A stretch of 64,000 bases of DNA from Dermabacteraceae bacterium TAE3-ERU27 (GTDB lineage: Bacteria; Actinomycetota; Actinomycetes; Actinomycetales; Dermabacteraceae): the NCBI GenBank assembly GCA_019218415.1, contig JAHUUL010000001.1, forward strand, positions 744,001 to 808,000. The letters are read 5' to 3'. The number at the start of each line of letters is the position of its first letter. Position 1 is the stretch's first letter. This document shows, one piece after another, positions 25,803 to 36,002 of the stretch. The notes below the pieces were generated by a model. The model ran no database searches. It saw only the letters and a program-made list of their open reading frames with translations, and had not been told where the DNA came from. The position numbers were made by a program, and so were the translations under genes.

Positions 25803-27002
25803 TCAGCGCGCTAGGCGTTCTAGAAAACTCTCTACGAGTAGCTCGGTCCGCTGCGCCAGTTTTTCGCTGGGCGGTGCGAGCCACTGCAAGCCGTCCGCTA
25901 CCGGGCGCACCCCGACGAGGCGGCCATCCTGGACAATCAGCGGGCGGAACATGCCGTTGCGTGCCGGGCAGATCAGGCGGTCACCGGCGCTATCGGTCAG
26001 GCAGGTGCGGTTTGCGTAGCCGACATAGAGTTCGTCGAAAGACGGCAAAAACATTAGTTCTGATGCGGCATCGCGCTGGCTGGCAAGCAGATCGGGAAGG
26101 TTTTGGCGCATGTAAAGCAAGAGCTTGCGCTCCTGTGCGCCGCTCGCCGGAGCGCTGGGCAGCAGCCGCTCGCCCTCCAGCCGGTATCGGCCCAGGCGCG
26201 GGTCCTTTTCAACCGCGGCTTCCAGGCAGCGCGCCGCCACCGTTTTAGTCATCCCGGCCCACCAGGCCAAATCGTCTATCAGTACAGGGCCGTGGCCGTG
26301 AACGTAGCGACGGGCGATCTCCACCAGTCCCTCCACCAGGCCGTCCTCACGCTTTTCCTGCGTGAGACGAAAACCCGACGCTGGGCTGTCCGCCTCCGGC
26401 AAAGCGGTGGCATCGATAAACAGGTGCTGATTTGCCCCCATCGGACCTTCGATCACGGTGCCATCGTGGGCGCAGCGAAACATCAGCCACTGGCACCAGC
26501 TCCGCAGCTGCTTTGGTTCCAGATGGTCGGTCGCAAGATTTTGTTCCCATGCGGTAAACAAATCTTTGCGGGTAATAGCGCCACCGGCCTGTGCGATAGC
26601 GGCCTGCGCGATACTCGTAGCCTGCTCCGCCACGGCGTGATCGATGCCGAACTGCGCATAATGTTTTTCGTCCCACGCCGAATAGCGGGGTTTTAGCGCC
26701 AGCCGCATCCAGTGAAAATCGCGGGCGTGGGTGATGTGCACGGTGCCGCGCATGGGGCGATGGCGCACCAAAATACCCTGTGCAAAGGCTTTAGAGACGT
26801 CGCTGCCTAAGGTTCCCGCGCTGCGCGCGAGGAGCGCGTGCGGTAGGGCCGAAACCTGCTGTCCCTGCACCGCGAGCAGGTGCTCGACTGCCCCCGTGAC
26901 GTCGGGCGCGAACAGCTGCGGCACCAGTTTTTGGGCACAGATGCGCAGCAAGCTAATTTCGCGGGGTAAGGGGATGCTGCTTCTCGCCATGGGCACCATC
27001 AT
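25803..27002 (-). CDS. Winged-helix DNA-binding (AlkZ-like, HTH_42) protein
   Basis: A 399-residue protein of the HTH_42/AlkZ superfamily, which includes DNA glycosylases that unhook interstrand crosslinks. The LLAVQGQQVSALPHALLAR segment carries a Q-x-Q motif in the position of the catalytic motif of AlkZ enzymes, and VRHRPMRGTVHITHARDF is a family hallmark. Tandem winged-helix folds are expected. Starts at ATG 27002, 26999 or 26990 are all possible. It sits 28 bases before the Ntn hydrolase on the same strand, so co-transcription is likely. Confidence 0.8.
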   Translation of the reverse strand: MMVPMARSSIPLPREISLLRICAQKLVPQLFAPDVTGAVEHLLAVQGQQVSALPHALLARSAGTLGSDVSKAFAQGILVRHRPMRGTVHITHARDFHWMRLALKPRYSAWDEKHYAQFGIDHAVAEQATSIAQAAIAQAGGAITRKDLFTAWEQNLATDHLEPKQLRSWCQWLMFRCAHDGTVIEGPMGANQHLFIDATALPEADSPASGFRLTQEKREDGLVEGLVEIARRYVHGHGPVLIDDLAWWAGMTKTVAARCLEAAVEKDPRLGRYRLEGERLLPSAPASGAQERKLLLYMRQNLPDLLASQRDAASELMFLPSFDELYVGYANRTCLTDSAGDRLICPARNGMFRPLIVQDGRLVGVRPVADGLQWLAPPSEKLAQRTELLVESFLERLAR

Positions 27003-27072
27003 TCCACCCAATTAATCCGTTGGGGAGACAGGGGGTGGGTGCGCACATTAGTTCGGCGCTGGTCTTATTTGG

Positions 27073-27143
27073 AGCGGATGACGGGAATCGAACCCGCGTA
27101 ATCAGTTTGGAAGACTGAGGCTCTACCATTGAGCTACATCCGC
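27073..27143 (-). tRNA. tRNA-Gly (TCC)
   Basis: The reverse complement folds as a 71-base tRNA: acceptor GCGGATG/CATCCGC, D-arm with AGCTCAATGGTAGAGC, anticodon loop CTTCCAA giving TCC, and T-arm GCGGGTTCGATTCCCGT. The 3' CCA is not encoded in full. Confidence 0.97.
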
Positions 27144-27340
27144 GTGAACCGCAGTCGCCCGTCTGTGCGGGGGCGCTGAGGTTACGGCCCCACTTTAGAT
27201 TCGTTGTGGGCCGCGAGTCGAGTCGGCACCCTCCCGGGTGTCTAACCTCACGCCCAGATTGTGCCTCGCTGCGCAGGTTAGGGCGGTGCGGCTATGCCTT
27301 GCGGCCAGTGTGTGGCAAAATTAGGCAGGTTACCCGTGCA

Positions 27341-27415
<75 letters not shown>

Positions 27416-27506
27416 GTGTCCCGTACATGGGGTAACCCTTAACCGCCCCGCGCGGTGCTGCGGGACAGACGTAAACCGATACACCGATTCCGATGGAGAC
27501 CTACTG

Positions 27507-28811
27507 GTGAAGACCACTGTGGAAAAGCTCGACCCGACGCGGGCGAAGCTGAACGTCGAAGTGCCTTTCGTCGAGCTGAAGCCCAGTGTCGACAAGGCGC
27601 TGAAGAACATCTCGGAGCAGGTAAACATTCCTGGCTTCCGTAAGGGCAAGGTGCCCACTCGCCTCATCGAAGAGCGCTTCGGTCGCCCGATGATCATGCA
27701 GGAAGCCGTCAACGAGGCGCTGCCGGAGCTGTACCGCCAGGCTGCCACCGAGGCCGGCATCCGCCCGCTTGGCCAGCCCGACGTTTCGGTTGAGGCCGTC
27801 CCCGGCCTCGAGTCCGCCGACGACGAGAGCGACCTCAAGTTCACCGTCGAGGTCGACGTGCGCCCCGACATCGAGCTGCCCGAGTTCTCCGGCTACGAGG
27901 TAGAGATCGAGGAGCCCGAGGTCGGCGAGAGCGCCGTCGAGGAGCGCCTCGAGGCTCTGCGCGAGCGCTTCGGCACCCTGGTCGGCGTTGACCGCCCGGC
28001 CGCCGAGAAGGACTTCGTTTCGATCGACCTGGTTGCCACCATCGGCGACGAGGAGATCGAGACCGCCGAGGGCGTTTCCTACCGCATCGGCGAAGGCAGC
28101 ATGCTCGAGGGCCTGGACGAGGCTCTGACCGGCCTTTCCGCCGACGAAGAAACCACCTTCACCTCCAAGCTTGCCGGTGGCGAGCGTGCGGGTGAAGAGG
28201 CCACCATCAAGGTGAGCGTGAAGTCCGTCAAGGAACGTGAACTGCCCGAGGTTGACGACGAGTTCGCTCAGCTGGCATCCGAGTTCGACACCGTCGAAGA
28301 GCTGAAGGCCGACCTGGCCAAGCAGGCCGAGAAGGACGCCGAGGCCGGCCGCCTGGGCATCGCTCGCGCTGCCCTGGTCGAGAAGCTCCTCGCCGAGCTG
28401 GAGATCCCGGTTCCGCAGCGCATCGTCGACCAGGAGCTGAACAGCCACCTGGAGAACGAGGGCAAGAACAGCGACGACCCGCACCGCGAAGAGATCCGCA
28501 AGGACACCGAGGACGCGCTGCGCGCCCAGTTCCTGCTCGACGTTCTCTCGGAGACCCGCGAGGTAAACGTTACCCAGCAGGACTTCATGAACTACATGAC
28601 CCAGGCCGCTGCGCAGTACGGTATGGACACCAGCCAGTTCCTGCAGGCCATCCTGCAGTCGGGCCAGATGGAAATGATCGCCGCCGAGGTGAACCGTTCC
28701 AAGGCTCTCGATTCCGTGCTGGCTGAGGTCACCGTGAAGAACAAGGACGGCAAGGTTGTTGAGCTTGGCCTCGACACCGAAGAGGAAGAGGCCGGCGAAG
28801 AGTCCGAGTGA
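27507..28811 (+). CDS. tig: Trigger factor
   Basis: A 434-residue ribosome-bound chaperone and prolyl isomerase. The ribosome-docking signature GFRKGKVP occurs in the N-terminal domain; an FKBP-like domain (about 150-245) and a helical C-terminal substrate cradle follow, ending in an acidic tail. Start is GTG 27507, 8 bases after GGAG; the longer frame runs back through the tRNA and is not real. It precedes clpP1-clpP2-clpX as usual. Confidence 0.96.
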   Translation: MKTTVEKLDPTRAKLNVEVPFVELKPSVDKALKNISEQVNIPGFRKGKVPTRLIEERFGRPMIMQEAVNEALPELYRQAATEAGIRPLGQPDVSVEAVPGLESADDESDLKFTVEVDVRPDIELPEFSGYEVEIEEPEVGESAVEERLEALRERFGTLVGVDRPAAEKDFVSIDLVATIGDEEIETAEGVSYRIGEGSMLEGLDEALTGLSADEETTFTSKLAGGERAGEEATIKVSVKSVKERELPEVDDEFAQLASEFDTVEELKADLAKQAEKDAEAGRLGIARAALVEKLLAELEIPVPQRIVDQELNSHLENEGKNSDDPHREEIRKDTEDALRAQFLLDVLSETREVNVTQQDFMNYMTQAAAQYGMDTSQFLQAILQSGQMEMIAAEVNRSKALDSVLAEVTVKNKDGKVVELGLDTEEEEAGEESE

Positions 28812-28835
28812 CCCTTTAACGATCTTTCTTAGGCC

Positions 28836-28872
28836 GGGGCCCGCCCACCGCACGCGCGGGGCGGGTCCCTTC
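28836..28872 (+). terminator. GC-rich hairpin after tig
   Basis: GGGGCCCGCCC followed closely by GCGGGGCGGGTCCC forms a long stem with a short loop directly downstream of the tig stop. No U-tract follows, as is common for actinobacterial terminators. Confidence 0.6.
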
Positions 28873-28900
28873 CTTGTCTGCGCCGACGCGCCGTCGGCCC

Positions 28901-28916
28901 TTGCGCCAGTGGCGAA
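28901..28916 (+). promoter_or_regulatory. ClgR-like box before clpP1
   Basis: TTGCGCCAGTGGCGAA is a near-perfect palindrome 70 bases before clpP1. It resembles the CGC-n5-GCG core of sites bound by ClgR, the known actinobacterial activator of clpP1P2. One consensus position differs. The assignment is by similarity of pattern only. Confidence 0.4.
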
Positions 28917-28985
28917 CACGCGCGCGCAGGCGAACTTTTGCGCATAGAGTCAAGGTATTGCGCTCACGAATCAAGGAGATGCCCA

Positions 28986-29612
28986 GTGACCAATCCGAAC
29001 CCGATCAACGCCGCCGACGCCGGCCTGATGGGCCTGGACGACAACGTTTACCAGCGCCTGCTGAAGGAACGCATCGTCTGGCTCGGCACCGAGGTGCGCG
29101 ACGACGTGGCGAACGCGCTCTGCGCGAAGATGCTGCTGCTCGCCGCGGAAGACCCCGAAAAGGACATCTACCTATACATCAACAGCCCCGGTGGTTCGAT
29201 CACCGCCGGCATGGCTATCTACGACACGATGCAGTACATCAAGCCTGACGTCGTGACCGTCGCGATGGGTATGGCCGCATCGATGGGGCAGTTCCTGCTT
29301 TCCTCGGGTGCGCCCGGCAAGCGCTACGCGACCCCGCACACCCGTGTGCTGCTGCACCAGCCGCTCGGCGGCCTGGGCGGTACCGCGACCGAGATCAAGA
29401 TTCAGGCGGAACTGATCCTTTCGATGAAGCGCCAGCTCGCGGAACTGACCGCGCAGCAGACCGGCAAGAGCGTCGAAGAGATCACGGCCGACGCGGACCG
29501 CGATCACTGGTTCACGGCACAGGAAGCCCTCGAATACGGCTTCATCGACAAGATCGTTACCCGGGCTGGCGACGTCACCGGTGGTGGCGGTGCCGACGGC
29601 GCAAGCAACTGA
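28986..29612 (+). CDS. clpP1: ATP-dependent Clp protease proteolytic subunit ClpP1
   Basis: A 208-residue serine peptidase. The catalytic triad is Ser99 (GMAASMGQ), His124 (LLHQPLGG) and Asp173 (ADRDHWF). Start is GTG 28986, 7 bases after AAGGAG; the longer frame upstream lacks support. With ClpP2 it forms the mixed tetradecamer of actinobacteria, fed by ClpX or ClpC. Confidence 0.96.
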   Translation: MTNPNPINAADAGLMGLDDNVYQRLLKERIVWLGTEVRDDVANALCAKMLLLAAEDPEKDIYLYINSPGGSITAGMAIYDTMQYIKPDVVTVAMGMAASMGQFLLSSGAPGKRYATPHTRVLLHQPLGGLGGTATEIKIQAELILSMKRQLAELTAQQTGKSVEEITADADRDHWFTAQEALEYGFIDKIVTRAGDVTGGGGADGASN

Positions 29613-29635
29613 CGGCTACGGCAGGAGTATCTAGA

Positions 29636-30310
29636 GTGAATATTGACCCCCGCGCCACCTACGGCGCAGCAATGCCCGCCATGCCTAGCTCGCGCTACAT
29701 CCTCCCGCAGTACGAGGAGCGCACCGCCTACGGCTTCAAGCGCCAGGACCCGTACACCAAGCTGTTCGAGGATCGCATCATCTTCCTCGGCGTGCAGGTT
29801 GATGACGCGTCGGCTGATGACGTCATGGCGCAGCTGCTCGTGCTCGAATCGATGGATCCCGACCGCGACATCACCATGTACATCAACAGCCCCGGCGGTT
29901 CCTTCACCGCGCTGACGGCCATCTACGACACGATGCAGTACATCCAGCCCGAGGTCACCACCGTGTGCCTCGGACAGGCCGCCTCCGCCGCCGCCGTGCT
30001 GCTTGCCGCAGGCACCAAGGGCAAGCGCCTCGCCCTGCCGAACGCGCGCGTGCTCATCCACCAGCCCGCGATGGGCGGTCAAAACGGTGGCCAGGCATCC
30101 GACATCGAGATTCAGGCCAACGAGATCATGCGCATGCGCGAATGGCTCGAAGACACCCTGGCGCACCACACCGGGCGCGAAAAGGCCACGATTAGCCGCG
30201 ATATCGAACGCGACAAGATCCTGACCGCGCAGGCCGCGCTCGACTACGGCCTGGTCGACCAGGTGCTGGCGTCCCGCAAAGACACCCGCCAGGCCCCGCG
30301 CCTGCGCTAA
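29636..30310 (+). CDS. clpP2: ATP-dependent Clp protease proteolytic subunit ClpP2
   Basis: A 224-residue ClpP paralogue with triad Ser117 (QAASAAAV), His142 (LIHQPAMGG) and Asp193 (ERDKILTAQ). A 35-residue N-terminal leader probably contains a processed propeptide. It starts at GTG 23 bases after clpP1 and is co-transcribed with it. A strong terminator follows. Confidence 0.96.
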   Translation: MNIDPRATYGAAMPAMPSSRYILPQYEERTAYGFKRQDPYTKLFEDRIIFLGVQVDDASADDVMAQLLVLESMDPDRDITMYINSPGGSFTALTAIYDTMQYIQPEVTTVCLGQAASAAAVLLAAGTKGKRLALPNARVLIHQPAMGGQNGGQASDIEIQANEIMRMREWLEDTLAHHTGREKATISRDIERDKILTAQAALDYGLVDQVLASRKDTRQAPRLR

Positions 30311-30336
30311 AGAACAAACCGCGCATGAATATCTGA

Positions 30337-30374
30337 AACGGCCCCGCCCCGAATTACTTTCGGGCGGGGCCGTT
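30337..30374 (+). terminator. Terminator after clpP2
   Basis: AACGGCCCCGCCC at 30337-30349 pairs perfectly with GGGCGGGGCCGTT at 30362-30374, closing on a short AT-rich loop. It separates the clpP operon from clpX. Confidence 0.85.
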
Positions 30375-30452
30375 CATATGCCGCGCCGCGCGGGTAGGGT
30401 GCGGTAAGTTTGCAGTAGGAAAGTTTCAGGACGGCAAGGAGCTTAGAAGGCT

Positions 30453-31727
30453 ATGGCACGAGCAGGCGACGGCGCCGACGTTTTCAAATGCTCTTTCTGC
30501 GGTAAAACTCAGAAACAGGTCGAGAAGCTGATCTCCGGCCCCGGCGTCTACATCTGCGATGAGTGCATCGAGCTTTGCAACGAGATCATCGACGAAGAGA
30601 TGCAGGCGGCGGCCCCGAAACAGCCCGAACCGCCGCGCCTGCCGCGCCCCCGCGAAATCTACGATTTCCTACAGCAGTACATCATCGGTCAGGAGGCCGC
30701 CAAGCGCGCCCTATCGGTGGCCGTCTATAACCATTACAAGCGCGTGCGCAACCAGGAAACCGCCCCTGACTCAGTGCAGGCCGAGGTTAACGTCGCGAAA
30801 TCGAACGTGCTTATCGTTGGCCCCACCGGCTGCGGGAAAACCTATCTGGCGCAGAGCCTCGCGAAGCTGCTCGACGTCCCCTTCGCGATGGCCGACGCCA
30901 CGGCCCTGACCGAGGCCGGTTACGTGGGCGAAGACGTCGAAAGCATTCTGCTGAAGCTGCTCCAGGCCGCCGACTATGACGTGAAGCGCGCCGAGCGGGG
31001 AATCATCTACATTGACGAGATCGATAAGATCGGGCGCAAGAGCGAGAACCCGTCGATCACCCGCGACGTTTCCGGCGAGGGCGTGCAGCAGGCGCTGCTG
31101 AAGATCCTGGAGGGAACGGTAGCCTCCATCCCGCCGCAGGGCGGGCGCAAACACCCGAACCAGGATTTCATTCAGCTGGACACCACCAACGTGCTCTTCG
31201 TGGTGGCGGGTGCCTTCGCCGGGATCGAGGACATCATCGGCAACCGGATCGGCAAGCGCGGCATCGGGTTCGGCGCGAACCTGCACACCCCGCTCGAAGA
31301 GGCCGACATCTACGCCGAATTGCGCCCGGAGGATCTGCTCAAGTTTGGCCTGATTCCCGAGTTCATCGGCCGCCTGCCCGTCATGACCAGCGTGACTAAT
31401 CTGGATCGCGACGCGCTGCTGCGCATCCTCACAGAGCCGCGCAACGCGCTCGTGAAGCAGTACCGGCACATGTTTGCGCTGGATGGCGTGGAACTGGACT
31501 TCGATTCCGCGGCCCTGAACGCGGTGGCGGAACTCGCCATCGAACGCGGCACCGGCGCGCGCGGGCTGCGGGCCATCATGGAAAAGGCGCTCCAGCCGGT
31601 CATGTTCGACGTTCCCTCGCGGGACGACGTCAGCAAGGTGGTAATCACCGAGGGCGTGGTGCGCGAAGGTCAGGAGCCGCTCATGCTCACCAAGCAGGAA
31701 GCGGCCCCGCAGGAAAAGTCGGCCTAA
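30453..31727 (+). CDS. clpX: Clp protease ATP-binding subunit ClpX
   Basis: A 424-residue AAA+ unfoldase. The N-terminal zinc-binding domain has Cys13, Cys16, Cys35 and Cys38; Walker A GPTGCGKT is near residue 123 and Walker [11 protein letters not shown] near 185. The pore motif GYVGED and the SRH sensor residues are present, and an ISGF-type ClpP-binding loop appears as IGKRGIGF. It delivers tagged substrates to ClpP1P2 encoded just upstream. The gene stands behind a terminator, so it has its own promoter. Confidence 0.97.
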   Translation: MARAGDGADVFKCSFCGKTQKQVEKLISGPGVYICDECIELCNEIIDEEMQAAAPKQPEPPRLPRPREIYDFLQQYIIGQEAAKRALSVAVYNHYKRVRNQETAPDSVQAEVNVAKSNVLIVGPTGCGKTYLAQSLAKLLDVPFAMADATALTEAGYVGEDVESILLKLLQAADYDVKRAERGIIYIDEIDKIGRKSENPSITRDVSGEGVQQALLKILEGTVASIPPQGGRKHPNQDFIQLDTTNVLFVVAGAFAGIEDIIGNRIGKRGIGFGANLHTPLEEADIYAELRPEDLLKFGLIPEFIGRLPVMTSVTNLDRDALLRILTEPRNALVKQYRHMFALDGVELDFDSAALNAVAELAIERGTGARGLRAIMEKALQPVMFDVPSRDDVSKVVITEGVVREGQEPLMLTKQEAAPQEKSA

Positions 31728-31743
31728 GCTAGGCCGCTACTTC

Positions 31744-32433
31744 CTATTTTTCCGCGCCCTCCTGCGGCCCATCTTCCTGAGGGGGAGCCTCGCCCCTGTC
31801 CGCGTCCTGCGGGTCTATCTGACCGAGGTCCTGCGCCTGCACCAGCCAGCGCCCGTCACGGTACTCCATGCGGGCGGCAATCAGGAACTTATAGGGTGCG
31901 ACCTCCTGTTCGCTGCCCTTCGCCACATCAACGTAGCGTCGGCTCTCGTAGGCGCCGTCCACCACGTAACGGGTTTCGTCTCCCTGCGTCACCACCTCCG
32001 GATTGCTGAAGCTCAGCTTTGCGGCCGTGAAATAACCGCGTGTGCGGTGATGCTTCACCACGTCGTCCAGGCTTTCCCCGCAGAAGGAACAGTCCGGGCC
32101 GGTGATCGCGCGGGCATAGGAGGTATCGCCGGTAACCATCGCGTAGTTGTACGCGTAATGCCAGTATTCGAGCGCCTTAAAAGCACCCGCCTCGGTATTT
32201 TGCTCCATGCCGGGGAACAGGTCCGGGCTGGGGGCCAGCATGCCGGGGGAGGGGTTTAGCCCCGACGGTTGTTTGCCGTCATACCCGGCAACCGCCACCG
32301 TACCGTCGGCGGCGGGCTTAGCGGGCGCGGGCTTTTCCCCGGCAAACAGGGAACAGCCGGTGAGGGCAGTAGCGGCGAGGGCCGCGCAGGCGGTAACCCG
32401 CGCGGCCCTCCCGGAAAACAGTCGCGTCATCAC
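31744..32433 (-). CDS. DUF6318-like lipoprotein
   Basis: A 229-residue exported lipoprotein: basic start, hydrophobic core and lipobox LTGC near residue 27, then a Pro/Ala-rich linker and a globular domain resembling DUF6318 (FKALEYWHYAYNYAMVTGDTSYA, GPDCSFCGESLDDVV, with a CxxC pair). Start is GTG 32433 or ATG 32430; both overlap the valS stop, so it is coupled to valS. Function unknown; anchored on the outer face of the membrane. Confidence 0.75.
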   Translation of the reverse strand: MMTRLFSGRAARVTACAALAATALTGCSLFAGEKPAPAKPAADGTVAVAGYDGKQPSGLNPSPGMLAPSPDLFPGMEQNTEAGAFKALEYWHYAYNYAMVTGDTSYARAITGPDCSFCGESLDDVVKHHRTRGYFTAAKLSFSNPEVVTQGDETRYVVDGAYESRRYVDVAKGSEQEVAPYKFLIAARMEYRDGRWLVQAQDLGQIDPQDADRGEAPPQEDGPQEGAEK

Positions 32434-35072
32434 TTGTTGCGCGGAGCCTTAACGGGCGGCTCGCCCAGCTCCACGGACTCAAGCGTGATTTCCTCGCCAC
32501 CTGCGTTAACGGTTAGCTTCTCCGCGCGGGAAAGCGCCATCAGATCGGCCAGACCGGACTCCAGGTACTGTGCCTGTTCGGCCGGGGCCTGCAGGGTCGC
32601 GTCCAGGATCGGGGTCTTGGGGGAAACCTTCGCGTCAGTCTTGACGCGGCGCAGCCGACCGGCGGCCTCGGAAAGCGCCACCAGCACGCCGGCATCCACG
32701 CCCTGCGCCGCCGCGCGCAGCGGGTCGGCGCTCGGCCAAACTGCGTTGTGCACGCTGCCGCTGCGCCACCAGGACCAAACCTCTTCGGTAGCGAACGGCA
32801 GGAACGGTGCGAACAGGCGCAGCTGCACATCGAGCGCGATAGCCAGGGCGGCGCGTGCCGACGCCGCGGCCTCCTCGCCCTGCACGCCGTGCGCGCGATC
32901 CTTCACCAGTTCGATGTAGTCGTCGCAGAAAGTCCAGAAGAACGGCTCCGAAACCTCGATCGCGCGAGCGTAGTCGAGCTCCTCGAAAGCGGCGGTGGCG
33001 CGGGCAACCACGTCGGCCAGCCCGGCCAGCATGGCGCGGTCCACGGCCTCGGTGACGAGTGCCGGGTTAGCGGCCAGGGAGCCCGACGGGTCGGCCTCCG
33101 CGCTACCGAAACCGAGCGCGAACTTGGAGGCGTTCAGGACCTTGATCGCGAGGCGGCGGCCGATCTTCATCTGCCCCTCGTCGAACGCGGTATCCACGCC
33201 CTGGCGGGCGCGGGCGGCCCAGTAACGCACGCCGTCCGAGCCGTGCTTTTCCAGAAGCCCGATCGGGGTAACCACGTTGCCCTTGGACTTGGACATCTTC
33301 TTGCGGTCGGGGTCCAGGATCCAGCCGTTGATGGATGCCTTCTTCCACGGCAGCTGATTGTGCAGCAGGTGGGAGCGCACGATGGTGCTGAACAGCCAGG
33401 TGCGGATGATGTCGTGGCCCTGCGGGCGCAGGTCCATCGGGTAAACCAGCTCGAACAGTTCCGGATCGTCCAGCCAGCCGCTCACCAGTTCGGGGGTGAG
33501 GGAGCTGGTGGCCCAGGTGTCCAGGATGTCGGGGTCGGCCACGAAGCCGCCCGCCTGCCCGCGCTGGGATTCGCTGAAGCCCTCCGGGGCGTCCAGCGTC
33601 GGATCTACCGGCAGCTGCTCGGGGCGCGGGGTGTAAAGCTTGTCGTAATCGACCTCGCCCTCGGCGTTAACGCCGTACCAAACCGGGATCGGCACGCCGA
33701 AGAAGCGCTGGCGGGAGATCAGCCAGTCGCCTGCCAGGCCGTCCACCCAGTTCGCGTAACGCGACTGCATGAACGCCGGATACCAGGTCAGTTCCTCGCC
33801 GCGCTTTTGCAGTTCGCTGCGCAGGCCGTCCTCGCTCTTATCGCGGCCGCCGTTGGCGATGTACCACTGGCGGGAGGTCACGTATTCGAGCGGCTTATCG
33901 CCGTTCTCGTAGAACTTCACCGGGTGGCTGATCGCACGGGGCTCGCCGTCCAGATCGCCGCTCTCGGTAACCATTTCCACGACGCGCTTTTGCGCGCTGA
34001 ACACGGTGAGCCCGGCAAGCTCGGCGTAGCGGGCGCGGCCGGCCTCGGATTCGATCCAGGGGGCGTCCGCCAGCAGGCGGCCGTCGCGGCCGATCACGCA
34101 GCGGGTCGGCAGCTGCAGTTCGCGCCACCAGATAACGTCGGTCGCGTCACCGAAGGTACAGATCATGGCGATGCCCGCGCCCTTGTCCATCTGCGCCAGC
34201 GGGTGTGCCAGGACGGGCACCTCGACCTCGAACAGGGGAGAGGTTACGGTGGTGCCGAACAGGTCGCTGTAGCGCTCATCGTCCGGGTGCGCCACCAGCG
34301 CCACACAGGCGGGCAGCAGTTCGGGACGGGTGGTTTCGATGTAAAGCGGGGAACCGTCGGCCTTATGGAAAGAAATCCGATGGTAGGCGCCGGGCCGTTC
34401 GCGGTCCTCCTGCTCGGCCTGCGCCACGGCGGTACGGTAGGTGACGTCCCACTGGGTGGGGGCCTCGGACTGGTAGGCGCTGCCCGCGCTGAGGTGCTCC
34501 AGGAACGCCTTCTGGCTGGTGGCGCGTGCGCGGTCGTTGATCGTCTGGAAGGTCTGGCGCCAGTCCACGGAAAGACCGAGCTGGCGGAACACCTGCTCGA
34601 ACGACTTTTCGTCCTCGGTGGTGAGGCGTTCGCAAAGCTCAATGAAGTTGCGGCGCGAGATCGGCAGCTGATTAGCTGCCTTGGCCGACTTGTTATCGCC
34701 GCCCTCCTGCGGGGGAGTGAAGTCCTCCTGATAGGGCAGGGATGGATCGCAGCGCACGCCGAAGTAGTTCTGCACGCGGCGCTCGGTGGGCAGGCCGTTA
34801 TCGTCCCAGCCCATCGGGTAAAAGACGTTCTTGCCGCGCATGCGCATGTAACGGGCGATCATGTCGGCCTGCGAATAGCCAAAAACGTGGCCTACGTGCA
34901 GGGACCCCGACGCGGTGGGCGGGGGCGTGTCGATCGAAAAGACCTGCTCGCGCGTAGTCTCACGATCAAAGTGGTAGATACCGCCCTCAGACCAGGCGCT
35001 GTCCCATTTGGCTTCCAGGCCGTCCAGCGAGGGGCGGTCGGGCACATTCGCATTAAGTGGCGTCGACTCCAT
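32430..35072 (-). CDS. valS: Valyl-tRNA synthetase
   Basis: An 880-residue class Ia synthetase. The HIGH motif appears as HVGH (GSLHVGHVFG), the KMSKS motif as KKMSKSKGNV, with the editing CP1 domain between them. The long C-terminal coiled coil found in many ValRS is absent or very short; the protein ends soon after the anticodon-binding domain, as in some actinobacteria. No T-box is seen before this gene. The DUF6318 lipoprotein is coupled downstream. Confidence 0.95.
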   Translation of the reverse strand: MESTPLNANVPDRPSLDGLEAKWDSAWSEGGIYHFDRETTREQVFSIDTPPPTASGSLHVGHVFGYSQADMIARYMRMRGKNVFYPMGWDDNGLPTERRVQNYFGVRCDPSLPYQEDFTPPQEGGDNKSAKAANQLPISRRNFIELCERLTTEDEKSFEQVFRQLGLSVDWRQTFQTINDRARATSQKAFLEHLSAGSAYQSEAPTQWDVTYRTAVAQAEQEDRERPGAYHRISFHKADGSPLYIETTRPELLPACVALVAHPDDERYSDLFGTTVTSPLFEVEVPVLAHPLAQMDKGAGIAMICTFGDATDVIWWRELQLPTRCVIGRDGRLLADAPWIESEAGRARYAELAGLTVFSAQKRVVEMVTESGDLDGEPRAISHPVKFYENGDKPLEYVTSRQWYIANGGRDKSEDGLRSELQKRGEELTWYPAFMQSRYANWVDGLAGDWLISRQRFFGVPIPVWYGVNAEGEVDYDKLYTPRPEQLPVDPTLDAPEGFSESQRGQAGGFVADPDILDTWATSSLTPELVSGWLDDPELFELVYPMDLRPQGHDIIRTWLFSTIVRSHLLHNQLPWKKASINGWILDPDRKKMSKSKGNVVTPIGLLEKHGSDGVRYWAARARQGVDTAFDEGQMKIGRRLAIKVLNASKFALGFGSAEADPSGSLAANPALVTEAVDRAMLAGLADVVARATAAFEELDYARAIEVSEPFFWTFCDDYIELVKDRAHGVQGEEAAASARAALAIALDVQLRLFAPFLPFATEEVWSWWRSGSVHNAVWPSADPLRAAAQGVDAGVLVALSEAAGRLRRVKTDAKVSPKTPILDATLQAPAEQAQYLESGLADLMALSRAEKLTVNAGGEEITLESVELGEPPVKAPRNK

Positions 35073-35217
35073 GGGCCCATTGTCTCACTACCTAAAAGTT
35101 GGGGGAAATCATCCCTAAGTAGTAGTGATGAACCACCCCACGTCGGATGGAGACGAAGTGATCTTGTGAACAAACTTAGATCACATGGACGAACCGCCGG
35201 AGGCGGGGAAGGAGTAG

Positions 35218-35439
35218 ATGGCGATGACCACGCAGACAGTTTCCGTCACGGCAGACCGGGCGCGTTCGGGGATCCTGTTTTCCTCCCTGCTCGCCGCTGC
35301 GGTGCTGGTCCTGCTCGCCACCCTTACCGCCGCGCCCCGCATCGCGATGCACTTTTCCATCTGCGGCTGCCTGGCGGCGCTGGCGCTGGTGGCGCTCGCC
35401 TGGCTGGTTTCGCTGCCGCTGTGGCTACGCCGCAGGTAG
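35218..35439 (+). CDS. Small two-helix membrane protein
   Basis: A 73-residue protein with two hydrophobic helices (about 18-38 and 46-68) ending in basic RRR. GGAAGGAG lies right before the ATG, which supports that it is translated. It is divergent from valS and convergent with the ferredoxin gene, with a shared terminator between. No family recognised. Confidence 0.6.
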   Translation: MAMTTQTVSVTADRARSGILFSSLLAAAVLVLLATLTAAPRIAMHFSICGCLAALALVALAWLVSLPLWLRRR

Positions 35440-35493
35440 CGTCGGCCCGAAGCCGCTGCCGCAAACGGCGTCATGACTAGCGGCGGATAAAAA

Positions 35494-35529
35494 TAAGGCC
35501 CGTCCCCGGCATGCCGGGCGCGGGCCTTA
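35494..35529. terminator. Bidirectional terminator
   Basis: TAAGGCCCG (35494-35502) pairs with CGGGCCTTA (35521-35529), with an inner CCCGGCATGCCGGG palindrome. It lies between two convergent genes and can serve both. Confidence 0.8.
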
Positions 35530-35542
35530 CGCCTATCTGGGT

Positions 35543-35815
35543 TTAGATATCCAGCTCAACCACGCCGTTAGCGCGGGAAACGCAGGTAATCATGCGAGTT
35601 TCCTGCTCGTCATCCATCAGGAACTCGTCGTTGTGCTCGACGTCCCCGCTGACCAGCGGCACCACGCAGGTGCCGCACAGCCCGCCCTCGCAGGAATAGT
35701 CCATCGGGATGCCGGCATCAAGCAGCGCCTGCAGCAGGGATTGCCCCTCCTGAACCTCCACCGTGATGCCAGACTTGAGGCACTTGGCGGTGAACGGCTG
35801 TCCAAACAGCGACAT
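35543..35815 (-). CDS. Plant-type [2Fe-2S] ferredoxin
   Basis: A 90-residue electron carrier. The cluster ligands are Cys42, Cys47, Cys50 (CEGGLCGTC) and Cys78, the spacing of plant or vertebrate-oxygenase-type ferredoxins. It is a stand-alone gene with ACTCCTT (reverse of AAGGAGT) just upstream. Redox partner not visible in the window. Confidence 0.9.
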   Translation of the reverse strand: MSLFGQPFTAKCLKSGITVEVQEGQSLLQALLDAGIPMDYSCEGGLCGTCVVPLVSGDVEHNDEFLMDDEQETRMITCVSRANGVVELDI

Positions 35816-36002
35816 TTTTACTCCTTAGCGCGACTTTTACACCGCCCACAATGACACATCCGGGCCGGGTGCGCAGCGTAAAAGTCCCAACCGGAGCATC
35901 AGCGAGGGGCGGAGGTCACTATTCCCGACCCTAACCTGTGGCGGAGCTAACCAGCGGTGACGGGACCTTATCGACTGGCGCGCTTCTTCCGCCGCCGGTA
36001 CG

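Noticed and set aside
32748-35480. A 910-codon open frame opposite valS
   Set aside because: It mirrors the synthetase gene in high-GC DNA, has no domain and no ribosome site, while the minus-strand ValRS has all motifs.
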